The translations under genes were made by a program, and so were the position numbers. 64,000 nt of DNA from Pseudidiomarina tainanensis (GTDB taxonomy: Bacteria; Pseudomonadota; Gammaproteobacteria; Enterobacterales; Alteromonadaceae), in NCBI RefSeq assembly GCF_004214835.1, contig NZ_PIQJ01000001.1:1116001-1180000 (forward strand). The letters are read 5' to 3'. Under the pieces are notes generated by a model. That model was not told where the DNA came from and searched no databases. It worked only from the letters and a program-made list of their open reading frames with translations. Shown piece by piece: positions 52,111-62,178 of the stretch (its first letter is position 1; every line of letters starts with the position of its first letter).

Positions 52111-52944
52111 ATGCGATTTTTAGGCTGGTTTGTCGCCGTCGTTTTAGTTGTGTTGGCAATTTGGTTGCCAACACAATTGAACGTGCAACCAGACAGTATG
52201 GATGAGCAAAGCAACGACAGACGACAAGAACTGCAAGTAGAAATAATTACTGAGGTTCCAAACTTTCAACAATTCGCTGATGTTCGAAACAAGAAACAAG
52301 CATTCTTTGGTTTCTTGGCGCCTATCGTTCAAGTGGAAAATGCATCGATTGAGCAAGAGCGGGAGCGAGTTGTACGTATTCAGCAACATTTATTGGCAGG
52401 CAATAAATTGTCGAGCCAGCAATCGAAACAACTGACAGCTATAGCTGAACGCTACAATGTAGATGTCGATAGTAGCGATTATGAAGCAACGTTTGGCGTT
52501 TTGTTGCGTCGCGTTGATGTGGTTCCAGAAGCTCTCGTTTTAGTCCAAGCAGCGAATGAGTCAGGCTGGGGAACTTCGCGTTTTGCAACTGAAGCGCTTA
52601 ACTTCTTTGGTCAGTGGTGTTTTACCAAAGGCTGTGGCCTAGTGCCCGACGCGCGTGCTGATGACATGAGCCATGAAGTACGTAAATTTTCCTCGGTTAA
52701 CGCCTCGGTACGAAGCTATTTACGCAACATTAATACCCATCCAGCGTACTTCGAGTTGCGTCGGTTGCGTGCTGAAAAACGAGCGGCGGGTGCCGATGTT
52801 CGTGCACTTGATTTAACGCCCGGCTTGTTAAGCTATTCAGAGCGGGGCGAAGAATATATCTACGAATTAAATTCGATGATACGCGTCAATCGCCCGATTA
52901 TTATTGATGTGTTAGAGCCTAGCTCAAATTCAGCACCTGAATAA
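52111..52944 (+). CDS. Bax-like glucosaminidase-domain protein
   Basis: 277 residues with an N-terminal signal anchor (about 5-22) and a C-terminal N-acetylglucosaminidase domain of the Bax/FlgJ group: [13 protein letters not shown] with the likely catalytic E150, then [13 protein letters not shown] and [15 protein letters not shown]. It probably cuts peptidoglycan in the periplasm. The final 26 bases overlap the 3' end of the convergent ttcA gene. Confidence 0.88.
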   Translation: MRFLGWFVAVVLVVLAIWLPTQLNVQPDSMDEQSNDRRQELQVEIITEVPNFQQFADVRNKKQAFFGFLAPIVQVENASIEQERERVVRIQQHLLAGNKLSSQQSKQLTAIAERYNVDVDSSDYEATFGVLLRRVDVVPEALVLVQAANESGWGTSRFATEALNFFGQWCFTKGCGLVPDARADDMSHEVRKFSSVNASVRSYLRNINTHPAYFELRRLRAEKRAAGADVRALDLTPGLLSYSERGEEYIYELNSMIRVNRPIIIDVLEPSSNSAPE

Positions 52945-53869
52945 CACCATTGCTGCCGGCATTTTCTTGTTCGGCAGCATCTTCTTCATCACGATAATTT
53001 AAAAAGTCAGTCGGGGTGCTGTGGTCAAAAGCATGGTCACCATCGGCATTCTCTTCGCCGGTCGCTTGAATGCTTTTAAAGTCATACAACGTCGGATCAG
53101 CAAGGTGCGATGGCACGATGTTTTGCAGTGCCGTAAACATACTTTCAATACGACCGGGATATTGACGATCCCACTGTTTGAGTAGGTCTTTAATCACTTT
53201 ACGCTGCAAGTTTTCCTGCGAACCACATAAGTTACACGGAATGATTGGGAAATTCATGTGCTCAGCGTATTTCGCGATGTCTTTCTCACGCGTGTAGGCT
53301 AACGGACGAATCACGACATGCTTGCCGTTGTCACTGACCAGCTTTGGTGGCATGGACTTCATTTTGCCGCCGTAAAACATATTCAACATGAGCGTTTCTA
53401 CCATATCGTCGCGATGATGCCCAAGCGCTATTTTAGTTGCGCCGAGCTCTTCAGCAACACGGTACAAAATACCACGGCGTAATCGTGAGCAGAGTGAACA
53501 CGTTGTTTTACCTTCAGGGATTTTCTCTTTGACGATACTGTAGGTGTCTTCTTCGATAATACGGAAATCAACGCCCTCAGCGCTTAAATATTCCGGTAGG
53601 ATATGCTCAGGAAAACCAGGTTGTTTCTGATCGAGATTAACTGCAACAATCTCGAACTTAACGGGCGCAATGCGCTGTAAGAAACGCAAGATATCAAGCA
53701 ACGTATAACTGTCTTTGCCGCCTGACAAACACACCATAATTTTGTCGCCATCTTCAATCATATTAAAGTCTTGAATGGCTTCACCGACAGTACGGCGGAG
53801 GCGTTTTTTTAACTTGTTAAAGTTGTATTGTTGCTTTTTGGCTTGCGCCGTGATGGTTGCTGCGCTCAT
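52919..53869 (-). CDS. ttcA: tRNA 2-thiocytidine(32) synthetase TtcA
   Basis: Thiolates C32 of certain tRNAs, using a [4Fe-4S] cluster. 316 residues with the PP-loop SGGKDSYT and the two C-x2-C motifs [10 protein letters not shown] and CNLCGSQE. The C-terminal 40 residues are acidic and variable. It lies downstream of uspE, the arrangement around the fnr locus of relatives. Confidence 0.95.
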   Translation of the reverse strand: MSAATITAQAKKQQYNFNKLKKRLRRTVGEAIQDFNMIEDGDKIMVCLSGGKDSYTLLDILRFLQRIAPVKFEIVAVNLDQKQPGFPEHILPEYLSAEGVDFRIIEEDTYSIVKEKIPEGKTTCSLCSRLRRGILYRVAEELGATKIALGHHRDDMVETLMLNMFYGGKMKSMPPKLVSDNGKHVVIRPLAYTREKDIAKYAEHMNFPIIPCNLCGSQENLQRKVIKDLLKQWDRQYPGRIESMFTALQNIVPSHLADPTLYDFKSIQATGEENADGDHAFDHSTPTDFLNYRDEEDAAEQENAGSNGVIQVLNLS

Positions 53870-53913
53870 GTCTACCTAACTACTTAACGTTGATTCGAGA
53901 AAAACGGGCGCGA

Positions 53914-54843
53914 TTATAACTTAATTGGCGACACAAATCCCTCAGGTTTTACGGCCAACAAATCGCAATTAATCGATTCAATCACATGTTCGGCAGTGTT
54001 TCCTAAAAGTGCAGCCGAAAATCCCGTACGGCCAATCGTACCGAGTACCACTAATTCAGCATCGAGTTCTTCGGCGAGCTCTGGAATCACTTGCTCGGGC
54101 AGCCCCTCGAGTACGTGTTGCTGCATTGGCGGAATATGATAGGGCATCGCGTGCTCCGCTAACGCAATCTTATGATTTTCTTCAATCGTTTCCCGATAAT
54201 TGGTGGTATCAAATTCTGGTATTTCAGCTGCAATCGTAATCGGCGCCCCTGGAAATGCGTTCACCAGATGCACCTCGCTTTGTAGACAGTTAGCGAAACT
54301 AAGTGCTGCTTCAGTTACTTGTCGGTTTAACGAACGGTGATGATCATTTTCTCCCGTTGTGTGAATTGCGGCGAGTATTTTGCCATGTTCGGGCCATTCA
54401 TGCTCTTTTACCAGTAATACCTTACAAGGTGCTTTGCGTAATAGGTGCCAATCGGTTGGCGTAAAGAGTAGGGCAGCTAAACCTTCACGCTCATGGGTTG
54501 CTTTAACGATGATGTCATATTCACCTTCAATCGCTGTTTCAATAATGGCTTCAAATGGTCGATTATGCCAAAGCACTTTAATATCGAAATTGATATCACG
54601 GGTGTTGTAGTCTTCGAGAAGATCGTTGATCCATACTTTACGATCATTAATTAAACTGTCACGCATCACGTTGCGTTCGTCGACGGCCAACATGGTGGTC
54701 ATCTCATACGAAAAATCATAAATCGAGACCATAAACGTAACGTGTGATTGACTGATCCGAGCTAAATGAAGGGCACGATTTAACGCTTTTTGTGGTTGTC
54801 GGTCAGCATCTAAAACCGCTAATATTTTTTTCACGCAAGTCAT
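53914..54843 (-). CDS. uspE: Universal stress protein E
   Basis: 309 residues made of two tandem Usp domains (about 1-150 and 160-305). The second ends with the ATP-loop type stretch LVVLGTIGRTGFSAALLGNTAEHVIESI. In E. coli uspE follows fnr; here the gene upstream on the same strand is the SafE-like membrane protein, with only 69 bases between and no fnr. Confidence 0.92.
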   Translation of the reverse strand: MTCVKKILAVLDADRQPQKALNRALHLARISQSHVTFMVSIYDFSYEMTTMLAVDERNVMRDSLINDRKVWINDLLEDYNTRDINFDIKVLWHNRPFEAIIETAIEGEYDIIVKATHEREGLAALLFTPTDWHLLRKAPCKVLLVKEHEWPEHGKILAAIHTTGENDHHRSLNRQVTEAALSFANCLQSEVHLVNAFPGAPITIAAEIPEFDTTNYRETIEENHKIALAEHAMPYHIPPMQQHVLEGLPEQVIPELAEELDAELVVLGTIGRTGFSAALLGNTAEHVIESINCDLLAVKPEGFVSPIKL

Positions 54844-54912
54844 AAATCACCTTGGCTTTAATAAATAAATATGGTTTGAGTTTAGCCAACTATTTGATAA
54901 ACAGCCAAGTGA

Positions 54913-55572
54913 TTAAATAACTTGTAATTGACGCAAGGCAATAATCATTGTCCACAAACCGTAGACAATCATTAAAGCGCCCATCAGTTTTCGAAACCCT
55001 TGAGATTTAAGCAGTTGTTGTAGGCTATGGTTCAACCAACCAAAGGCAAACATCGCTGGTAGGGTACCAAAACCGAACGCGAGCATGTAAAGACTTCCCT
55101 GGGTAGCTGAACCACTAATTGCCGCCCAACTTAGTGCGCTATAAACCAAACCACAGGGTAGCCAGCCCCATAGCATACCAGCCATGAATAGGCTTGAATA
55201 ACTCGCTTGCCGCTGACGTAATGCTGTTGCCAACGGCTGCAAGCGACGCCAGAAAGGTTGGCCTAAACGTTCGAGGTGACGTAAACCAAACCACCACTGA
55301 CCAAGATACAAACCGAATGCAACTAACACCAGTGCGGCGATAATTCGCAGCCCAATCAAACCATTATCAGCTAAGCCAGCAGTGCTACCGACAGCTGCGC
55401 CAACGATAGCCCCAGCAATGCTATAAGAAATGATCCGACCAAGGTTGTAAATAAACAGTTGACCAGTATTAACCTGTCCTGCAAAAGCACTGGCAATACC
55501 GCCGCACATCATCACGCAATGACCGGCGCCGGCTAACCCCATGAGTAGTGCCGCGAACCAATCAACGTTCAT
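54913..55572 (-). CDS. Sulfite exporter TauE/SafE-like membrane protein of the cco cluster
   Basis: 219 residues with about six membrane helices; starts MNVDWFAALLMGLAGAGHCVMMCGG, where the H-C-x3-C pattern is typical of this group and may bind copper. Members sit directly after ccoS in many gammaproteobacteria and are thought to help cbb3 oxidase or copper handling (inference from context). Start choice among ATG 55572, ATG 55578 and GTG 55584 is uncertain. It overlaps ccoS. Confidence 0.85.
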   Translation of the reverse strand: MNVDWFAALLMGLAGAGHCVMMCGGIASAFAGQVNTGQLFIYNLGRIISYSIAGAIVGAAVGSTAGLADNGLIGLRIIAALVLVAFGLYLGQWWFGLRHLERLGQPFWRRLQPLATALRQRQASYSSLFMAGMLWGWLPCGLVYSALSWAAISGSATQGSLYMLAFGFGTLPAMFAFGWLNHSLQQLLKSQGFRKLMGALMIVYGLWTMIIALRQLQVI

Positions 55573-55771
55573 TGGCATTATCACTGCTTTCAGTATTCGC
55601 TTGACCGTCTTTGGGAGAGGATTTATTCGTTGCTTCGTCGTCCAGAAGAATATTCATACCTTGGCGCTCTAAATCTTCAAATTGGTCGCTGCGTACCGCA
55701 AAAAAGAACACGGCAACCGCAATGACGACAAATAATAAAGCGATAGGTATCAGAACATATAAACTTTCCAT
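55562..55771 (-). CDS. ccoS: cbb3 oxidase maturation protein CcoS
   Basis: A 69-residue single-pass membrane protein (helix about 5-25) followed by SDQFEDLERQGMNILLDDE, the CcoS signature. Needed for heme and copper insertion into CcoN in Rhodobacter. The C-terminal tail is polar and overlaps the next gene. It shares one base with the ccoI stop. Confidence 0.93.
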   Translation of the reverse strand: MESLYVLIPIALLFVVIAVAVFFFAVRSDQFEDLERQGMNILLDDEATNKSSPKDGQANTESSDNANER

Positions 55772-58215
55772 TATCGGTATAACCTTAACGAGTTGACTAA
55801 CACGATTAATGAACTCAATGACATGCCAATAGCCGCTATATAAGGTGTCACGAAGCCGGCCATGGCGACGGGCAGAATACCAATATTATAGATTAACGCC
55901 CAAAGAATGTTTTGGCGTAGAATATTTCGGGCTTTTAACGTAATTGTACGGAACTGGTCTAATGCACTGAACTGGTTTCTCAGTAACACTACATCAGCAG
56001 CTGTTCGTGCTAAATCTGCTGCGTGGCCAAAGGTAATTGACACATCTGCCTGCGCTAAAACAGGGCCGTCATTCAAGCCGTCACCAATCATTGCAACGGC
56101 GCCATGCGCCTGGGCTGCTGACAGCTTTTCAAGCTTATCGGCTGGCAGTAGATTCGCGAAAACTTGCTTAATACCGAGTTCAGACGCGACGACCTCGGCA
56201 AGTTCAAGCCGATCACCGGTGAGCATAATCACTTCTATTCCAACTGCTTGCATTGCTGATATTGTGGCTTTGGCATCTTCTCGAAGTTTATCACCTACAT
56301 CCAATTCAGCGAGCACCTTATCGTCAGTTGCAAGGAATACCTGACACTGATTTAAAGAAGGTTTAAAGTCTGGGTGCCACTGTTGAATATAGCGCAAGCT
56401 ACCAATTCGAACGGGTACAGATTTATCTGACTCATACTCCCACGTCGCATCGATACCGAAACCCGTTTCATTCGTGATGTTAGTTACCGTTGTTCGCTCT
56501 GAAGTGAGTTGACGAAGTGCGGTGGCAATCGGGTGTTCAGAGTGATTTTCAAGCGCTTGCACTAGCGCTTTTAGCTTGCTTTCAGAGAAGCGTTGAGAAT
56601 CGGGTTGGTGGTGAATATAAAATTCTTGAAGTTTGAACTCACCGGTTGTTAGCGTTCCAGTTTTATCCACAAACACGGTTTTCACGTCTGGTAAAATCTG
56701 CAACACATCGGCGTTTCGCAATAAAATGCCAGCTTTGTTAAGTTTATGAATTGCGCCTGTCACTGCAGTTGGTGCCGCTAGAGCCAGGGCACATGGACAG
56801 GTTGCAACGAGCACCGATAACGTCACCCAAAACGCCTCAGCCGGGTCAATCACCGTCCAGATCAAAAACGTTGCTGCAGCCAACATCAAAATACGCACGA
56901 CAAATTTGCTTGCCATACGCTCAGCAACTCGCGCTAATTTCGGTTTGCGCGATAAAGCCAAGTCTTGTAATTCAATGATACTAGCCAGTACGGTTTCTTG
57001 TTGAATCGCCGTCACTTTGACGCGGATTGCTTGGTTTTGATTAATACTGCCGGCTAACACCGTATCGCTTTGTCGCTTATTAACGACTCGGCTTTCCCCG
57101 GTTAAAATACTTTCATTAACGCCAGCGCTTGAGCTTAATAGTTCGCCATCGGCAGGAACTGTGGCACCGGGCATAACATGAATAACATCACCAACTTGTA
57201 AATGGCTGACTGCAACGGACTCGGCTTCGCCGACTGCAGTCTCGCGTTGCGCAATGGCTGGCAATAATTTAACTAAATTTGATGCTGCGCTAACTGCTTT
57301 TTGACGAGCTAATAATTCAAAGTAACGACCAACGAGCAGAAAGAACGTAAACATCGCTACTGATTCGAAATAAACCTCACCCTCATTGATAAAGGTTGCA
57401 TAAGCACTGGCGCCGTATGCTGATAACAAGGCAAAGGTAACCGGAACATCCATATTGGGCTGGCCAGCCTGAATGCTGCGAATGGCGCTGATATAAAAGG
57501 GCTGGGCACTGTACAGCAATACTGGCGTCGCCATAAACAGACTGATCCACCACATGAACTGGCGTAATTGTGGATCAAGGTCGCTCACCACACCGAAATA
57601 TAAGCCGACGGCAAGCATCATCACTTGCATTGTTGCTAAGCCTGCAACACCAAGGCGGGTCACAAAGTAGCGGCGACGTTGTTTAAATTCTTGTTCTTGG
57701 TTGGCCGCTTGAAAAGGTAGCGCACGATAGCCAAGTTCAGCAATAGCTTGCAATATTGCACTTAGTTTTACCGTGCTCGGTAACCAACGTACGTTGACAC
57801 GCTCGGTCGTAGCATTGACTTGAACCTGCAAAATACCGGGCAAGCGACTGACATGTTGCTCAATAAGCCATGCACAGGCCGTGCAAGTCATACCTTCGAT
57901 GGATAAATTAATACTGCGAGCGTCGCCGTCAACTCGGGTGAATTGCTGTTGTAGTTGCTCATCATCATAGGCGGTTAATTGCTGCAATTCTTCCGGAATG
58001 AGCGGTATTTGAAGTGGATTGCTTGTGTCGCGATATTGATAAAAATGCAAAAGATTTTGTTGCGCGATAGTTTCAGCAACAGCTTGGCAACCGTAACAAC
58101 AAACCTGGTGTTGTTGGTTGTTCAACACAACACGATAGCCACCGTCGGCAGGCAATGGCTGAAGACAGTGAAAACACTGTCCGTCAGGGACATCCGGCAA
58201 CTTGGTCTGCGTCAT
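55771..58215 (-). CDS. ccoI: Copper-transporting P1B-type ATPase CcoI (FixI)
   Basis: Exports Cu(I) for assembly of the cbb3 oxidase. 814 residues: Cys-rich N-terminus (C14, C17, C39, C40, C43), a heavy-metal domain with GMTCTAC (C111, C114), eight membrane segments, the transport motif C473-P-C475 and the phosphorylated D517 in DKTGTLTTG, then GDGLNDGP. The extra N-terminal cysteine domain separates CcoI/CopA2 from CopA1. It lies 3 bases after ccoH. Confidence 0.95.
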   Translation of the reverse strand: MTQTKLPDVPDGQCFHCLQPLPADGGYRVVLNNQQHQVCCYGCQAVAETIAQQNLLHFYQYRDTSNPLQIPLIPEELQQLTAYDDEQLQQQFTRVDGDARSINLSIEGMTCTACAWLIEQHVSRLPGILQVQVNATTERVNVRWLPSTVKLSAILQAIAELGYRALPFQAANQEQEFKQRRRYFVTRLGVAGLATMQVMMLAVGLYFGVVSDLDPQLRQFMWWISLFMATPVLLYSAQPFYISAIRSIQAGQPNMDVPVTFALLSAYGASAYATFINEGEVYFESVAMFTFFLLVGRYFELLARQKAVSAASNLVKLLPAIAQRETAVGEAESVAVSHLQVGDVIHVMPGATVPADGELLSSSAGVNESILTGESRVVNKRQSDTVLAGSINQNQAIRVKVTAIQQETVLASIIELQDLALSRKPKLARVAERMASKFVVRILMLAAATFLIWTVIDPAEAFWVTLSVLVATCPCALALAAPTAVTGAIHKLNKAGILLRNADVLQILPDVKTVFVDKTGTLTTGEFKLQEFYIHHQPDSQRFSESKLKALVQALENHSEHPIATALRQLTSERTTVTNITNETGFGIDATWEYESDKSVPVRIGSLRYIQQWHPDFKPSLNQCQVFLATDDKVLAELDVGDKLREDAKATISAMQAVGIEVIMLTGDRLELAEVVASELGIKQVFANLLPADKLEKLSAAQAHGAVAMIGDGLNDGPVLAQADVSITFGHAADLARTAADVVLLRNQFSALDQFRTITLKARNILRQNILWALIYNIGILPVAMAGFVTPYIAAIGMSLSSLIVLVNSLRLYR

Positions 58216-58218
58216 TGT

Positions 58219-58716
58219 TTAAACGCCGTAGGTTAACGGTTTGATGGCAAGCTCACGATAAGCTGGCAGTTGTACTTGTTGAGTTACTCGCCAACTATTA
58301 TCGAATGGCGTTATTGTTAACGTCCATTTGCCAGATTCATTTTCCGGAAGCGTACCGCGATAAATTCCTTGAGCATCAGCGGTTAATGTTACCGTGAAAT
58401 CTTTTTCAGCAAGCGTGGTGTGATAAAAATTAACTTTCAATGCACTAAATTGCTCTGGCGCGCCACTGGTATAGGTTAACGCGAAGCTTTTATCGGTTTG
58501 TTTAAATGAAAATTCGATATTTAATGCCTGTGCCGCTTGAACCTTTTCTACTTGGGCATTGATGCCTCGACCTTTCTTGTAGTAATCATCGACTACCATT
58601 GCATTGTCACCGTAACCACTAGCAATGGTCAGCGTAATAATCATGGCAATAATGACTGAAAACGGAATGAGCATTAAGAACCAAGGCCAAAACTGCTTAT
58701 ACCACGGTTTTTCCAT
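58219..58716 (-). CDS. ccoH: cbb3 oxidase assembly protein CcoH (FixH)
   Basis: 165 residues with one N-terminal membrane helix (about 10-32) and a periplasmic beta-sandwich FixH domain; YGDNAMVVDDYYKKGRGIN is the family signature. It interacts with CcoN during assembly in other bacteria. A terminator lies between ccoP and this gene, which could lower expression of ccoHIS relative to ccoNOQP. Confidence 0.92.
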   Translation of the reverse strand: MEKPWYKQFWPWFLMLIPFSVIIAMIITLTIASGYGDNAMVVDDYYKKGRGINAQVEKVQAAQALNIEFSFKQTDKSFALTYTSGAPEQFSALKVNFYHTTLAEKDFTVTLTADAQGIYRGTLPENESGKWTLTITPFDNSWRVTQQVQLPAYRELAIKPLTYGV

Positions 58717-58744
58717 GCGACTGAAACCCCAATCAATGTGTTTT

Positions 58745-58774
58745 AAAGAAAAAACCCCGCAGGAGCGGGGCTTT
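58745..58774 (-). terminator. Rho-independent terminator between ccoP and ccoH
   Basis: On the minus strand CCCCGC-TCCT-GCGGGG (58770-58755) is followed by TTTTTTCTTT (58754-58745). It directly follows the ccoP stop and precedes ccoH, so it would separate the oxidase subunit genes from the assembly genes or act as a partial stop. Confidence 0.88.
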
Positions 58775-58778
58775 TCGA

Positions 58779-59726
58779 TTAGTCCTGCGATAGTCCGTAA
58801 ACGTACGAGCTAATAACATGGATTTTATCCTCTCCGAGGATATCTTTCCACGCTGGCATGACACCATTACGACCGTTACGTAAGGTTTCCTCAATTGCGT
58901 CTTGTGAACCACCATATAACCAAATGTTATCGGTTAAGTTTGGTGCACCAAGTGCTTGATTACCCTTACCGTCAGCGCCATGACAGGCTGAACAAACGGC
59001 GAAGTTTGCTTGGCCGGCTTTAGCTAACTCAGGGTCTACTTTACGACCACTTAAGCTCATCACGTAATTCGCTAATTCCGTGATTTGTTGGTCATTAAAT
59101 TGCGTTTGCGCTGGCATGACGCCATTACGACCAGCAATTAATGTGTGCTTAATGGCCGCAGGGCTTCCACCGTATAACCAATCATCGTCAGTTAGGTTAG
59201 GGAAACCTTTGCCACCCATCGCATTCGAGCCATGACATTGTGCACAGTTTTGGATAAACAAACGTTGACCGATTTTCACCGCTTCAGGATCTTGCGACAA
59301 CTCTTCAATTGAACGCTCAGACAACGCTGCAAAAACTGGACCGAATTTCTCTTCAGCCTGGTCAACTTGACGATCGTATTCAACAATCAAACCAGCTTCA
59401 CGAGCCGCTTCGGTTGCTTGTTTTGATTCCTCTAATGAACGAACGTCTTGGTTCGAGCTACTCCAGCCGAGTAGGCCTGCGAAGTTACCTAAACCAGGAT
59501 ATAAAGCTAAGTAGAGGAAGGCCCATACAATCGTGATCCAAAATAGAATGGTCCACCATTTCGGCATTGGGTTGTTAATTTCCACGATACCGTCAAATTC
59601 GTGGTCCATTAATTCACCTTCTTTAATACCAGTGTAGTTCGTCATATTCCAGCGTAATAGCCAGATAATAACCACCAAGAAGGCTAAAGTTAGGACGATA
59701 ATCCATGCACTCCAGAAGCTACTCAT
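58779..59726 (-). CDS. ccoP: cbb3 oxidase diheme cytochrome c subunit CcoP
   Basis: 315 residues with two N-terminal hydrophobic segments and two c-type hemes (NCAQCHGSNAMGG and VCSACHGADGKG), each followed by a PNLTD-x-LYGG segment. It passes electrons from CcoO to the catalytic subunit. It overlaps ccoQ by 8 bases. Confidence 0.96.
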   Translation of the reverse strand: MSSFWSAWIIVLTLAFLVVIIWLLRWNMTNYTGIKEGELMDHEFDGIVEINNPMPKWWTILFWITIVWAFLYLALYPGLGNFAGLLGWSSSNQDVRSLEESKQATEAAREAGLIVEYDRQVDQAEEKFGPVFAALSERSIEELSQDPEAVKIGQRLFIQNCAQCHGSNAMGGKGFPNLTDDDWLYGGSPAAIKHTLIAGRNGVMPAQTQFNDQQITELANYVMSLSGRKVDPELAKAGQANFAVCSACHGADGKGNQALGAPNLTDNIWLYGGSQDAIEETLRNGRNGVMPAWKDILGEDKIHVISSYVYGLSQD

Positions 59727-59910
59727 TATTCTTCGACTCCTGTTTGGTACTGTCTTTGGTTACTGACGATTGTTTATCTTCGTCAAAAATAGAGTTAGCG
59801 GCTTGATCAAAGTTCTTTTTTTGACCTTTGCTGTATGCCCACCAAACTACACCAATAAACAGTACGAAAACTAATACGGTGTAAAAACTACGCCAAGTGA
59901 TGTAATCCAT
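59719..59910 (-). CDS. ccoQ: cbb3 oxidase subunit CcoQ
   Basis: A 63-residue single-helix protein (VLVFVLFIGVVWWAYSKGQ) with a polar C-terminal tail, the usual CcoQ/FixQ form. It stabilises the complex in other bacteria. It starts 1 base after the ccoO stop. Confidence 0.93.
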   Translation of the reverse strand: MDYITWRSFYTVLVFVLFIGVVWWAYSKGQKKNFDQAANSIFDEDKQSSVTKDSTKQESKNNE

Positions 59911-59911
59911 C

Positions 59912-60532
59912 TTACTCAGCCTGCGTCAAACCAGTTCCAAGCACTTGCAGATATGCAATCAAGGCTTCCATTTCTGTCTTGCCTGCAACTGCAGCCTTCG
60001 CACCAGCAATTTCTTCGTCGGTGTAAGGCGCTCCAAATGACCGGAATACTTCCATCTTCTTCGCTGTCAACTCACCATCAAGGGTGTTTTCAGCGAGCCA
60101 TGGAAAGCCTGGCATGTTTGACTCTGGAACGACGTCACGTGGATTGATCAAGTGAACATAGTGCCATTCGTCACTATAACGACCACCAACACGTGCGAGA
60201 TCAGGACCAGTTCGTTTTGAACCCCATAAGAATGGGCGTTCCCAAACATGCTCACCTGCAAGTGAGTAGTGACCATAACGCTCAGTTTCCGAACGGAAAG
60301 GGCGGATCATTTGACTGTGACAGTTGTTACAACCTTCACGAATATAAATATCACGACCTTCCATTTGAAGCGCAGTATATGGTTTTAAACCGACAACCGG
60401 CTCGTTTGTCTGCTTCTGAAACAGTAGCGGGGTAATTTCCACGAGACCGCCGATTGAAATGGCGATTGTCATGGCTACCGCCAGCCAACCAACACGTTTT
60501 TCAAGAAATGCGTGTTTAACGTTCTTGCTCAT
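59912..60532 (-). CDS. ccoO: cbb3 oxidase monoheme subunit CcoO
   Basis: 206 residues with one membrane anchor (about 15-35) and a single c-type heme motif [13 protein letters not shown]. The sequence [28 protein letters not shown] is typical of CcoO. It lies 12 bases after ccoN. Confidence 0.96.
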   Translation of the reverse strand: MSKNVKHAFLEKRVGWLAVAMTIAISIGGLVEITPLLFQKQTNEPVVGLKPYTALQMEGRDIYIREGCNNCHSQMIRPFRSETERYGHYSLAGEHVWERPFLWGSKRTGPDLARVGGRYSDEWHYVHLINPRDVVPESNMPGFPWLAENTLDGELTAKKMEVFRSFGAPYTDEEIAGAKAAVAGKTEMEALIAYLQVLGTGLTQAE

Positions 60533-60544
60533 TATATCGACTCC

Positions 60545-62014
60545 TTAGGCTGACTGAGTTGCTGCTGGAGCAGGGCTAGCTTGTGTAGAAGCGCCACCAA
60601 CATGTTCGACTGTTGGTTTGCCAGCGCGAATCGTGCGATAAACGTTCACAGCCATCAACACCATGCCAGCGACAATGAATACGCCACCAACAAAACGGAT
60701 AAACCAGAACGGATAAGAAGCAACGACACTCTCAACGAAACTGTAGGTTAACGTACCATCAGTTGCGTTAACTGCACGCCACATAAGACCTTGCATAACA
60801 CCAGAAATCCACAGGGCAACGATATAGAGTACAACGCCAATAGTGTGTAGCCAGAAGTGGATATTGATCCAACGAACATTATGCATTTGAGTTTGGTTCC
60901 ACAAACGTGGAATCAGGTAATACAATGAACCGATAGTAATCATTGCGACCCAACCCAAAGCACCAGAGTGCACGTGACCAATGGTCCAGTCGGTGTAGTG
61001 TGATAATGCGTTCACCGACTTAATCGACATCATTGGGCCTTCGAACGTTGACATGCCATAGAATGACAACGACACGATCAAGAAGCGCAGAATAGGGTCG
61101 GTTTTCAATTTATGCCATGCACCAGACAATGTCATGATACCGTTGATCATACCGCCCCATGAAGGAACGAAGAGAATCACTGACATTACCATGCCTAATG
61201 ACTGAGTCCAGTCTGGTAGCGCGGTATAGTGCAAGTGGTGCGGGCCAGCCCATATATATAGCGAGATAAGAGCCCAGAAGTGCACCACAGATAAGCGATA
61301 TGAGTATACCGGACGCTCAGCTTGCTTTGGCACGAAATAATACATCATGCCCAAGAAGCCAGCAGTTAGCAGAAAGCCTACTGCGTTATGACCGTACCAC
61401 CATTGCACCATGGCATCGGTTGCGCCTGCGTAAAGACTGTACGATTTCGTGAATGACACCGGTACTGCCATGCTGTTGACAATATGTAGCACGGCGATAG
61501 TGACGATGAAACCGCCATAGAACCAGTTCGCAACATAGATGTGCGACGTTTTACGCTGCACCAACGTACCGAAGAAGACGATGATATAAGCCACCCAGAC
61601 AAGGGCGATCAGAATATCAATGGGCCATTCAAGCTCGGCGTACTCTTTCGAGCTCGTTAAACCTAACGGCAAAGTAATAACAGCTAGGACAATGACCGTT
61701 TGCCAGCCCCAGAATACAAAGCTAGCTAACTTGTCTGAGAATAATGCTGTTTTACATGTCTTTTGAACGATGTAAAACGATGTTCCCATCAGAGCTGACG
61801 TACCGAATGCAAAAATTACTGCATTAGTATGCAATGGACGTAACCGCGAATAGGTTAGCCATGGCGTGTCAAAGTTTAATTCTGGCCAGATCAGCTGCGC
61901 AGCAATAAATACGCCGACTGTCATGCCAATGATTCCCCAAATAACGGTCATAATGGCAAACTGCCGTACGACCTTCAGGTTATATTCGATTTGTTGTGGA
62001 TTCGTTTGGCTCAT
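60545..62014 (-). CDS. ccoN: cbb3 cytochrome c oxidase catalytic subunit CcoN
   Basis: Heme-copper oxygen reductase of the high-affinity C type. 489 residues with about 12 membrane helices and heme/copper histidines in [34 protein letters not shown] and [11 protein letters not shown]. First gene of ccoNOQP. The upstream 224 bases contain no FNR box (TTGAT-N4-ATCAA). Confidence 0.97.
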   Translation of the reverse strand: MSQTNPQQIEYNLKVVRQFAIMTVIWGIIGMTVGVFIAAQLIWPELNFDTPWLTYSRLRPLHTNAVIFAFGTSALMGTSFYIVQKTCKTALFSDKLASFVFWGWQTVIVLAVITLPLGLTSSKEYAELEWPIDILIALVWVAYIIVFFGTLVQRKTSHIYVANWFYGGFIVTIAVLHIVNSMAVPVSFTKSYSLYAGATDAMVQWWYGHNAVGFLLTAGFLGMMYYFVPKQAERPVYSYRLSVVHFWALISLYIWAGPHHLHYTALPDWTQSLGMVMSVILFVPSWGGMINGIMTLSGAWHKLKTDPILRFLIVSLSFYGMSTFEGPMMSIKSVNALSHYTDWTIGHVHSGALGWVAMITIGSLYYLIPRLWNQTQMHNVRWINIHFWLHTIGVVLYIVALWISGVMQGLMWRAVNATDGTLTYSFVESVVASYPFWFIRFVGGVFIVAGMVLMAVNVYRTIRAGKPTVEHVGGASTQASPAPAATQSA

Positions 62015-62137
62015 TTTTGTTTTCCGCGTTGATGCTCTGAAAAATTAAGACAGAGTAACGTGACAAATAATAGGTTGCCTGTCCGTTCCCTTATCGGTAG
62101 TTTGACAAACGCAGTTATTTTACGAGTTTTAAACCAA

Positions 62138-62178
62138 GAAAAATAGGCTGAAAACAGGAAAAATAGGCGGTTTACAGG
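62138..62178. repeat. Tandem 20-base repeat in the ccoN/lipoprotein gap
   Basis: Two adjoining copies begin at 62138 and 62158, each reading GAAAAATAGGC, then a variable stretch, then ACAGG. The second copy contains the -35 of the lipoprotein promoter (TTTACA 62171-62176). Direct repeats at two helical turns suggest a regulator site. Confidence 0.6.

Noticed and set aside
62102-62107. TTGACA upstream of the lipoprotein gene as its -35
   Set aside because: No -10 occurs at 16-18 bases, and the TTTACA-N17-TATACA pair closer to the gene fits much better.
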